Assembly (NCBI GenBank): GCA_001600415.1
Contig: BCJX01000011.1
Location: forward strand, 861,285-925,284
Length of the DNA: 64,000 bases
Origin: Pascua guehoae
Lineage: Eukaryota; Basidiomycota; Tremellomycetes; Trichosporonales; Trichosporonaceae
Reading direction: 5' to 3'
The notes under the pieces were generated by a model. It did not search any database and was not told the origin of the DNA. It worked only from the letters and a program-made list of their open reading frames with translations. Below, one piece after another: positions 34,285-43,088 of the stretch. The translations under genes and the position numbers were made by a program. Position 1 is the first letter of the stretch; each line of letters begins with the position of its first letter.

Positions 34285-35776
34285 ATGGCGCGTGCAGGCA
34301 CCAAGCGGGCGCCCGTCCCAAAGGCGAAGCAGTACGCGGACATCGACGACGGCGTGCTAGACACAGACTCCGAGGCGGACGAGTTTGAGTCGTACGGCCA
34401 GCGCGACGCAGGAAGCGACGATGAAGACGAGGGGTTCGATTCAGAAGAAGAGGAGGAGCAGGGTGACGGCGTGGGGCAGTGGGAACCAGACGACTGGGAT
34501 GGAGAGGGTGACATGTCGAGTGGGAGCGATGAGGAATCGGCATCAGACTCGGAGATCGCGATGGTAGGTCGAGACAAACACCTGCCGAATGGATGTCTGG
34601 GGCACCCCTGCTCCACCAAGCGACTCTCGCTGACTCCCCAGCGCAAGCTCAAGAAGGGTCTGAACGACATCCCGCTGGCGACGCTCATGAAGGCGCAAGC
34701 GGCCATGCGCGGTGCACCTGTGGCCGCCGACCGTGATGGCGAGCCCGGGCCAACGACGGAGCGCGAACGCAAGCTCGCAGCGGCCAAGGCGCGTTTGGCT
34801 GAGATGGCACGCGCAAAGGGCAAGGGAAAGGCGGCTGAGGAGTCGAGCAGGGGGAGGGAAAGGGCTGGGTCGTCCGACGGAAGCGACTCGGAGGATGGCA
34901 ATGGGAAGCGGTCGAGCAAGCATGCGTGAGTGTGTGCCCGCAGGATCGCTGGCTCGGAAGCGTCCATGGCAAAACATCAATAGCAAACCTCCCTGCACAT
35001 GTAGGAGAGCGGCCACAGTTCCAGTACCCCATTACCCCTGCGTGATCCAACCTCGCTGACCGCAGCCCAACGATGATGAGCACCAAGAAGCAAGTCTCCC
35101 GCAGCCGCCAGGTCGTCGACGTCCCCAAGCTCGACCGGCGCGACCCACGCTTCTCGTCCCTCTCCGCGGGCCAGGTCGACGCGCACCTCCATGCCAAGAG
35201 CTACTCGTTCCTCCCCGAAATGTTGAAGACTGAGCTGGACGGACTCCGTTCCGCCGTCACCGCCGCGGCCAAGGCGGAGCGCACGTGCAAGCTCGTCGAC
35301 AAGCCGCGGTTCACCGCCGAGCGCGAACGTCTCGAGCGCGAACTGGGCCGTGTACGTACCCGTCTGGAACGGACCGAGCGCGAGAACCGCGAACGCGAGG
35401 TGCTCTCGGCGGCCAAGCGCGAGGAGCGCGAGAAGCGCGAGCAGGGCAAGGGCGCATGGTACATGAAGAAGGGTGAGTGCGGCGATGTCTGCCAGCTAGT
35501 GGACGGAGTGGAGGAATGCCTGTTTTGGTTGTAGTACAAGCGGCTAATACCTCAGGCGAGAAGCGCGACCTCCTGCTCAAGTCCAAATACGAGGCACTCG
35601 AGTCACGCGGCAAGCACGCCGTCAAGAAGGCGGTCGAAAAGAAGCGCAAAAAGGTCGCTGGCAAGGAGAAGAAGAGCAGGCCGTTTGCGCCAGGTGCGAG
35701 CTCGAGTGGTGGCAGGGGTTGGATGGGAGGACGGGGCGCCGATGGCGGCGAGAAGAAGCGGAGGAGAGTGGCTTAG
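34285..35776 (+). CDS. RRP36: rRNA biogenesis protein Rrp36
   Basis: Rrp36 is a nucleolar SSU-processome component needed for early cleavages of pre-rRNA. Four exons (34285-34563, 34642-34925, 35066-35472, 35556-35776) join in phase into 396 residues. The first exon is strongly acidic (runs of Asp/Glu/Ser). The family core follows: SRSRQVVDVPKLDRRDPRFS (the RDPRF signature), YSFLPEMLKTEL, a long charged coiled coil of Arg/Glu, GAWYMKKGEKRDLLLKSKYE, and EKKRKKVAGKEKKSRPF at the end. These match Rrp36 in order and spacing. It shares a bidirectional promoter with SAF4. Confidence 0.94.
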
Positions 35777-35787
35777 ATTGTATGGGT

Positions 35788-35867
35788 GGCATGGCATCTG
35801 CTGCACTGGCATGGCATCTGCTGCACTGGCATGGCATCTGCTGCACTGGCATGGCATCTGCTGCACC
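35788..35867. repeat. 20-bp tandem repeat, 4 copies
   Basis: Four copies of GGCATGGCATCTGCTGCACT, the last differing only at its end, start 12 bases after the RRP36 stop codon. They are therefore probably in its 3' UTR. The unit is internally repetitive (GGCAT, CTGC). Confidence 0.95.
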
Positions 35868-36783
35868 GGAGGAGTGATATGGCCTTGTTTTCGCCAGGCG
35901 CTGAGAGTGCGCCCAAAGCAAGAGGTAGTCGAGAGACTGAGCCGGAAATCACCTTTGTGGCCACGTCAGATCCAGTTGCTTCTAGTGGCCTCAAACATAC
36001 AGACATTGGCATGCTTGGCTGGTTTATTTCAAGTAGACCCACTGCAAGTTCTCATCATTCCGCCTGCATGTTTGGATGCTTTGAGAAACGAACCACAGCC
36101 TGACCGTCCACGATCACGGTGGCGTCGCCCGCTTTTCGAGACCCCCAACATGTACACTGTCAATTCCATGCTCCTTTCACTTTTCTGACAGCGGTATGTG
36201 ATGGGTTTCGGAGAGTGCTGAGAAACGCACTACAACATCAGATCACGTATGACAGGATCATGGTCCGTTTTGGACCCCGCCGAGATTTTCACTACGCCCC
36301 TCGTATGCCTTTCACAGTTTTCGACCACTGTGTGTAGTGCGTTTTGGAGCTGATGAGAAACACAATACGGTGAATCCTTTCGCGACAGATGCAATGTATT
36401 CAGCACTGGAAGGTCGTCGAGAGAAGCAGCGAGCGCTCGACGATGGGGAATAGTGGATCAGTCTTGCCATTGATGAGCCCATAGTCACTACTCTGAGCGT
36501 GCGCAGCACAGTATGATCCAATGCAGCTCGGGGCTTGCCACTCATGTCGCCGAGGGAGACAGCGGCCCAACTCTCTCGCCATACCGCGGCACATGTCTGG
36601 TCGTCACCGCCCCTCACCATCTGCAGCACCCATTCCCGCCCGACGACAGCGGCCACCCAACCCCACGCACCCGCAACCAAACTCGTGATCGCCATGCAAA
36701 ACCGTGCATCATGATGCTGGCCAGCTATCCTACAAGACCCCCGCGTGCGCTCGCCTGGCGATCCTCATTTTGAGAGAGGAGGC
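35868..36783. other. Intergenic region, convergent RRP36 and RPL24
   Basis: About 900 bases. Two loosely similar stretches near 36205-36250 and 36335-36365 both contain GAGAAAC with flanking GTGC/TTTGGAG, which may be an old duplication. No gene is supported. Confidence 0.5.
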
Positions 36784-37890
36784 TTAGCGGCCGCCCTTGG
36801 AGCCCTTCGAGGCCTGCTTGGAGACCTTGGGGGCGCCGACACCCTGGGGACGAGCCGAGGCCTTCTTGGCCTCCTTCTCCTTCTTCTGGGTCTTGGCCTT
36901 CGTGATGGCGGCAGCACGGGCAGCAGCGCGGACCTCGGGCTTGGCAGTGCGCTTGGCGAGGATGGACGCAAGGTCAGCGCCGACGACGCCACGCTGGGAG
37001 GAGTTAGTTAAGGAGCCACTAGACGGTGCAGTGGGCGGACGCGTGGTCGAGACGGAAGCTGGTGTTGTTGGGTTTGATCTCCGAGCAACAAGGTAGCGAC
37101 CAATGTGTGCAGATTGCAGCGACGGACGCCCTCGAGTTCCTCGATACTGTCCCAGAACAACACCGCTCCGTACTCTGCACACTCGTCCGCAGTCAATACT
37201 CACCTGGACCTTCACGTTCTTCCGGCTGCGCTTCTTGGCAACTTCCTCGGTGATGCCCTTCTTGTGCATCCTGCGGTAGACCTGGGTCCAGGCGATCTTG
37301 CGCGGGTTCTTGCGCTGGAGGAAGAGGGACTCCTCCTTGGAGCCAGCGAAGCGGAAGACCTGGCGTTAGTGAGGGGGTTGTGGCCACCGGGGCGGGGACA
37401 CCAAAACAACGGCACGAGAGGCGACAGGCGAGACGGCACAAGGCAACGGGGCGCGTGGTTGCTCTGGAACGGAGCAGCAGAACAGCAACACGGGCACTTT
37501 AGGAGACAACAGTCTGCAAACAGGCTGGGACAAACAGCTACGCGCCGACGCCGCTCGGCATACAGCGGCCAGCAGCCTCTTTCCACTGGACTCGCTCACG
37601 CCACTCTTCTGCCAACACAGTCCAGCAGCGCAAGCAACTCCAGTCCTTCCAGCTCCTGTCCGCAACCAAACTCTCGTCCCTGCTCTGCCCTGCTGCTCCG
37701 CTCCGCACACCACTCTCCCGTGCTCTTTCCACCGCCGCAACTCGCGTCCTCGCGCCCACGCCCTCGTCTCGTGTCGTTGTGTCCCCGCGTTTCGTTTCGC
37801 GACTCGCACCTTCGAGTCACCGCGGACGTAAATCTTGCCCCGCGAGGGGTAGACCTTGGCACCGGAAAAGTCGCAGCGTTCGACGCGCAT
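36784..37890 (-). CDS. RPL24: 60S ribosomal protein L24 (eL24)
   Basis: A component of the cytosolic large subunit at the subunit interface. Three exons (37890-37810, 37359-37204, 36993-36784) give 148 residues, near the usual 145-157. The zinc-finger-like start MRVERCDFSGAKVYPSRG and the core FLQRKNPRKIAWTQVYRRMH are conserved, as are ITEEVAKKRSRK and GADLASILAKR. The basic Lys/Ala tail ends in GSKGGR. The first intron is 450 nt, far longer than most here. A good donor (GTGAGT at 37953) pairs with the CAG just before the start codon, and an acceptor lies 10 bases upstream of that donor. The 5' UTR therefore appears to be spliced and may contain a 10-nt exon. The gene diverges from SUA5. Confidence 0.96.
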
Positions 37891-38346
37891 CTGGGACGAT
37901 TAGTTCTCCGTCGTGCGTCCGTCGTCATCATCACGAGCATAGCCCCAACTCACTTTGATGTAGCTGCGGTGGGGTCAGTGTTGAGGAGCAGCAGTGAACA
38001 GGCGGCCACAGATGTCAGATGGCGACGCAGCGAGCGAGCGAGCGGGCAGGCGCCACCCTGCCGTCGGGTGCGACCTCTGCCTGGCGCGAAACCGTGACGG
38101 CTGGGATGGGACGGAATCAAAAATGAGCCCAAGGTGACTTGGCTGTCGGTGCTAAGGATTAAAGTCCGACACTTTCGAAAATGTGCAACTGGCATTCGCG
38201 CCTGCTGGCAACGTGCCAAGGAAGACGTCATTCATTGCGCTTTACTTACTCAGATTTTTGGGCCCCAGCCAACGCGCCAGCACTGCCCAGCACTCCCCAC
38301 CACGCATTCAGGCCCTTTGTTGTTGTTTCCACTCGCCACTCGTTTC
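37891..38346. promoter_or_regulatory. Divergent promoter region RPL24 / SUA5
   Basis: About 450 bases between divergent start codons. It contains the spliced 5' UTR of RPL24 (intron 37953-37891 and an apparent upstream intron ending at 37964). A GCGAGCGAGCGA run lies near 38030. No specific binding site is claimed. Confidence 0.5.
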
Positions 38347-39879
38347 ATGGCCCTTCGGCTGGGCAACCGTCTGCTCCTCTCCACTCTCCTCACCCGCCCT
38401 CTCCGACGCGCCATGACTGCGCCAGCAGCAGACACTGCGGCACACACGCCGGTGCTCGCGTGCGACCCGACGGGTATCCGCATTGAGCCCTCGCTCGTCG
38501 GCCACCCACTCCAGTTCCCACTCATCCACGTGCCGGACTCGATCCAGCCTGCGCTCGCCGAAGCCGCGGCCCACCTCCGCGCGGGGCGTACAGTCGCCTT
38601 CCCGACCGAGACGGTGTACGGACTGGGCGCACACTCTCTGAACCCCGCGGCCGTCAAGCGCGTGTACGCCATCAAGCGGCGGCCCGCCGACAACCCGCTG
38701 ATTATCCACGTCGCGTCCTTGTCCATGCTCCACCGCCTCTTGCCCCACACCTATGCGCTGTCGCCCCTCTACGCTGCGCTCATTGACGCCTTCTGGCCAG
38801 GACCCCTCACACTCCTCTTTCCCAACCCCACCCCGCCTCCGCCGCCCGCGCCGCAGACCAACGCCATCCGCATGCCAAACCACCCGCTCGCGCTCGCCCT
38901 TATCCGCCAAGCCGACCTCCCTGTATCGGCACCCAGCGCAAACTCGTCGGGACGCCCGTCGCCCACCCGTGCCGAGCACGTCGCCCACGACCTCGACGGC
39001 GCCGAGGGCCTCGGGTGTATCCTCGACGGCGGGCCGTGCGGCGTCGGTGTCGAGAGTACCGTCGTCGACGGCCTAGGCTGGAAGAAGGGCGGAGGTGGTG
39101 TTGTCAACGTCCTCCGCCCCGGTGGCCTCGGCGTGGAAGATATCGAAAAGGTTGTCGCCCTCACAGACCTCAAGTACGGCGGAGAGACCAAGATTCTCGT
39201 CCACGGCAAGCCATGGCACAAGTGCGCGCACATTGCCAAGCGAAAGAACACGAGCAGTACCGGTGACAAGACCGAGGTCGAGGACAAGGCACACCCGCAA
39301 GATACCACGACACGGGTCATGCCCGTGGTTAGTAGCAGCGAGCCTACCACACCGAGCGTAGGGTCCGGTTCCGTCACCCCAAAGCACGATATGCTCCCCT
39401 CGACGCCTGGGATGAAGTACAGACACTACTCCCCGAGTGTCCCCGTCCACCTCTTCCTCCCGTCCAACACCTTCGAGCGCCCAGCCGTGGGTGCACCGCA
39501 GACAGCGCCCGCCGCAGTCGTTGCGGCTCTCGCTTCGGCGACGGGCAAGGTGCGCCCTCGATTCGGTCTCTTACACTACGACGGCTCCCCCCTATGGCGC
39601 TCCCTGACTCATCTCGAGGGCGGGGCAGCCGATATTGAGACCCTGTCCCTCGGGCCCGACGCGGCGAGCGCCGCACAGCGTCTCTTTAGCAGCATGCTCC
39701 AGCTCGAGAGTGCTAGCGTCGACGCCATCATCATCGAAGGATGTACAGACGAAGGCCTGGGACTCGCCGTCATGGAGCGCGTCGGCAAGGCTGTCGGCGG
39801 CGGTGGCGTCAGTGGCGCACTGGGTAACGGGCAGGTCTCGACACCCAGCAGCGAGGGCCGATTCTGGGTCCAAGTGTAG
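38347..39879 (+). CDS. SUA5: Threonylcarbamoyl-AMP synthase Sua5
   Basis: Sua5 makes threonylcarbamoyl-AMP from threonine, bicarbonate and ATP for the t6A37 modification of ANN-reading tRNAs. It is a single exon of 510 residues. The YrdC-type domain (about residues 55-270) shows AGRTVAFPTETVYGLGAHS, AIKRRPADNPL, SAPSANSSGRPSPT and GVESTVVDG. The C-terminal Sua5 domain shows MKYRHYSPSVPVHLF. A disordered Lys/Ser/Thr linker of about 60 residues separates them. The first ATG gives an amphipathic Arg/Leu-rich presequence (MALRLGNRLLLSTLLTRPLRR), and a second ATG at 38413 would omit it. This is the arrangement expected for dual mitochondrial and cytosolic targeting. The probable KEOPS subunit Gon7 at 61.9 kb acts in the same pathway. 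Confidence 0.95.
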   Translation: MALRLGNRLLLSTLLTRPLRRAMTAPAADTAAHTPVLACDPTGIRIEPSLVGHPLQFPLIHVPDSIQPALAEAAAHLRAGRTVAFPTETVYGLGAHSLNPAAVKRVYAIKRRPADNPLIIHVASLSMLHRLLPHTYALSPLYAALIDAFWPGPLTLLFPNPTPPPPPAPQTNAIRMPNHPLALALIRQADLPVSAPSANSSGRPSPTRAEHVAHDLDGAEGLGCILDGGPCGVGVESTVVDGLGWKKGGGGVVNVLRPGGLGVEDIEKVVALTDLKYGGETKILVHGKPWHKCAHIAKRKNTSSTGDKTEVEDKAHPQDTTTRVMPVVSSSEPTTPSVGSGSVTPKHDMLPSTPGMKYRHYSPSVPVHLFLPSNTFERPAVGAPQTAPAAVVAALASATGKVRPRFGLLHYDGSPLWRSLTHLEGGAADIETLSLGPDAASAAQRLFSSMLQLESASVDAIIIEGCTDEGLGLAVMERVGKAVGGGGVSGALGNGQVSTPSSEGRFWVQV

Positions 39880-40000
39880 AGCGACGGACATGCCGGAACC
39901 ACACATAGATAGACCGTCTCCTTGTTGTACAATGCATCAACTACTTCTATGAAACGCAACTCGTCTGCGTACAACCCATTTTTCTTTTCAACTACTTTGG

Positions 40001-40562
40001 TTACATAATGTTGCACGTGTGCGCCGGCGGCTGACCCTCGAAGCGCGCGGGCATGTTGGGCGAGAGCGAGCGCGCGTGGCCATAGTTTTGCGGGGCCGGG
40101 TGGCCGTGCGCCTGGGCGTGGACCGTGTGGAAAATGTGCGAGTGGGAGACATGCGGCGCGTTGCCACCAGGCGGCGAGAGGAGCGGGCCGTGGCGGATCG
40201 CCGCGAGGAAGCGCCGCACCGTGGCGTCAACCTCCTTCTCGCCGTCCATCGATCCCTCGAGGTCGACGCCAAACGCATCGTACATTGCCTTGGTCATGGC
40301 CGCCGCGTGCGCGTCGGGCTCGAGCGAGAGCTTTTCGATCTGTGGCGTTGGCGCTTGGACCCGAGATTATCCATCGCGGCCTGTATAGTGTGGCGCACAA
40401 CAGTGCGCACGCCGACGACGGTGAATGGAGAATGGAGACAGGCAAACTCACGCGCTCCTTTTCGGCCAGGTACTTGGCGCGGCGGTCGTGGAGGACGGCA
40501 AGCAGCCGAGCACGCTCCTCGTGGGTCATGTTGGGGGTGATGGAGGCGGATTCGGTGGACAT
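40001..40562 (-). CDS. Small protein of unknown function
   Basis: Two exons (40562-40452, 40339-40001) give 149 residues in phase, with a GTGAGT donor and a CAACG..CACAG acceptor. The N-terminal half is helical and charged (MTHEERARLLAVLHDRRAKY continuing into LAEKERIEKLSLEPDADAH). The middle (MYDAFGVDLEGSM, DATVRRFLAAIRHGP) looks folded. The C-terminal 55 residues are rich in His, Pro, Asn and Gln. No membrane segment or signal peptide is present. I do not recognise the family. It converges with SUA5, 121 bases apart. Confidence 0.65.
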
Positions 40563-40721
40563 TTTGGACCTCGTGATGTACGGGTGTTTTGTTTGACGTC
40601 AATCGGGACGTGGTGGGAGGTAAAAGAGAGACGGAAGAGAGACTGGGCGGGGGACTGCGCGGCGAAAGGGAGACAGAGGTTGGGTCAATAAGAAGCAATG
40701 GGATGGGGGGCGTTGGCCCAC

Positions 40722-41117
40722 TTAATAACTCGGGAGTGAGGTGATGCGATCGAGAACAGACGCAGATGCTACTGATAACGCCCCGCTCGTAAGCCGGTTG
40801 TTGATGACACCGGCGGTGCGAGAGCTGGCCATGGCGCGCAAATAGTCATCGCTGACGTGCGGCGGGCCGCGGTCCACGCTGGTTGCTGACGGTACAACGC
40901 GCGCAAGCGAGCAAGGGGGTAAGGGGGTTGGTGATATTGTGACACTTTCCCACGGCACGGGCCCGTTATCAGCCCCGAGCCCCCTCAGTGCCCCACTGGG
41001 GTTGAATATGATTTGACCGACGGTGGATTGGGGCACATCGGGATGGCGTTGGGTCCCATCATGCGAAACATGCGGTGTATTGATAGAGTCAGGGGTACGG
41101 GAGCCCGTGCCGTCCAT
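40722..41117 (-). CDS. Possible 131-residue open frame, unrecognised
   Basis: An uninterrupted frame starts 38 bases beyond the CCDC174 stop on the same strand. The last 50 residues (VSDDYLRAMASSRTAGVINN onward) look more protein-like than the Pro/Ser-rich start. The codon third positions are not as GC-biased as neighbouring genes, and no family comes to mind. It could also be 3' UTR of CCDC174. Confidence 0.25.
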   Translation of the reverse strand: MDGTGSRTPDSINTPHVSHDGTQRHPDVPQSTVGQIIFNPSGALRGLGADNGPVPWESVTISPTPLPPCSLARVVPSATSVDRGPPHVSDDYLRAMASSRTAGVINNRLTSGALSVASASVLDRITSLPSY

Positions 41118-41154
41118 GCGGGGCGTGAGGTCATGGGTAGTGGATACACCAGTC

Positions 41155-42440
41155 CTAATGCTTGGTCGGCGACACGGACCGGCGGATCTCGTTCTCGACC
41201 TCTGCGAGAAACTGGTCGGCCTCTTCTTCGTGCTTGCGATCCCTCTTCTCCTTCCTCAGCCGGTCGACGGCACTCGATCCTCCCAGCAGTTTGGCGCGCT
41301 TGGCCTCGACAAGCGCCTTGCGTTCTTCCAGTCGCCGTCGCTTGGCTTCCTGCGCAGCACTGAGACCCCCGCGTTTCTCGGCCTGGCCACGGGCCATGGC
41401 AGTCGCAGCTCTCTCGGCGTCCAGCGAGGCCATTTGCGCTGCACGTTTCTCCTCGTCCAGCGAAAACTGGTACGCACCCGCGCCGCGCGTTCGTACTGCA
41501 AAGTTAGGCGATGCCGAAGGTTAGCCGACGCACCTTCCTTGGTGGAGTCATAGTGGTGTTGCCGTGCATCGCGCTCCGCGTCGAGGTACTTTTGCTTCAG
41601 AGCCTCGGGATCGGGCTGGTACACAGGAAAGTAGTGCTGGTCACCATCTAAATGTAAGCTTGCTTCTGATCCAGGTTGACGTTGCGCTCACGAATAAACT
41701 GTGACTTCCTGAGGTAGTCAGCGTGGCCCCACTCGGAACAACTCACTGAGTCTGGGCGTAGGCCGAATCTTCATCTTCGTCTTCTCCTTCCCGTCCCCGC
41801 TTCCGTCCCTCGCGTTCTTTCGCCTTTTCGGCTTCGCGTGCCTCTTTTCGTGTCCCGGTCCGCGTTCGGCCCATCTCGTCAACATATTCAATCTTCTCAT
41901 TGTCGGCGAGCGTGTCAAACTTGTCGCGCTCGCCATGGTCCGACCAACGGCGGCGGGAGACCGTGGCTGACTCGTCAACGTCCGACGAGTGATCAGACCA
42001 TGCATCTTCGTCCGCAAGACGTTCAAACTGATAAGCCGTTAGCTATAATCACCCAAGGCACCCAAGGCACAACTCACATCAATGGCCGCCTCTGCCCGCT
42101 CGCGCTCAGACAAGACACTCAGGTCGCCTCGCCTTATCGCATCGTATTTCCTCGCTTTCGCCTCGAGGATAGTCCTGCGTTGTTCTTCGCTCACACCGCT
42201 TCCGTCGTCGGCAAAGTGCCGGGTCTTGGCGTCGTTCCGCGCTTGACGCGCGAGCCTCTTCACGAGCCCCGGTGACGGTCGGAGGAAGGGGTCCCGCGCT
42301 TTGGTGGGATCGAGCACCGTCTTGCGGGCCGCGCCCCGCACTGCGGTGCGACCTTCCTTGGCAAAGCGATCGGCATGCTCTGCAGTAATCGCCTTGAGCT
42401 CCAGGAGGGATCCCTGCGAAATGTTGGCCCCGTTGGACAT
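41155..42440 (-). CDS. CCDC174 homologue, splicing/EJC-linked coiled-coil protein
   Basis: Five exons (42440-42078, 42027-41747, 41708-41692, 41647-41534, 41495-41155) join in phase into 371 residues. Exon 3 is only 17 nt. Family blocks are SQGSLLELKAITAEHADRFA, KIEYVDEMGRTRTGTRKEA (the VDxxGRxR signature of CCDC174), YGDQHYFPVYQPDPE-like HGDQHYFPVYQPD, and GAGAYQFSLDEEKRAAQMAS matching the GVGYFxFxxDxxxRxxQM block. Long Arg/Glu/Ala coiled coils fill the rest, ending in ENEIRRSVSPTKH. The human protein is nuclear and found with the exon junction complex and spliceosomes. The name rests on motif order, since overall identity must be low. Confidence 0.82.
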
Positions 42441-43088
42441 GTCGTGAGCGGCTCGGGAGCTCGGAGCTTGGGAGAGACAAATGAAGATGACGTCGTAACA
42501 AGATTGTGGAAACTAAAGGTGGAGGTCGATTGTTGTCAGTGGCCCAGTGGCCAAATCTCGCACGAAATGCCACATGCGCGTCATTTGGGAAACCCCGCTT
42601 GGGTGCCGCAGCTGTGATGATAATCTGCGCTCAGTTCAGGGAAGGGGCGCTGCCACGCGCCACCCTCTCCTAATGTGCCTGTCCAGAACTAGTCCTCCCA
42701 GTCCACCTAGGCCAGCGAGGCCTTGGTTCTTTTGCCTTGGATGCCTTGCCTCGCCCNNNNNNNNNNNNNNNNNNNNNNNNNNNNNCCCCCCCCGTCCCAC
42801 GCCCAACTGTCCATGCACACACCCGTGGCTGTGCACGCACGCACCGCAGGCCAGGTTCACAGGCTGCTGGAGGCTGCCAGCTGCCAGGCTGGTCCCCAGG
42901 CTGGTCCACAGACTGGTCCATATGGGTACCCCCCTCGCCACGGCTGCACGCTGCTCACTTCTCCCCCTTTGCCTTCCCCACCCACCCACCCACCCTCAAC
43001 TCCACATCCCTTCCTCACCATCTCCCATCTCTTCATCCCCATCTCCTTTCGTCTCCATCCACCCCCCATCCACACTTCTCTAGATACA
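42441..43088. other. Divergent promoter region with an assembly gap
   Basis: Bases 42757-42785 are 29 N, so the true length is unknown. To the right lie C-rich leader sequences (CCCACC and CATCTCC runs) up to the start codon of the glycine-rich RNA-binding gene. CCDC174 starts on the left. No other gene is seen. Confidence 0.7.
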
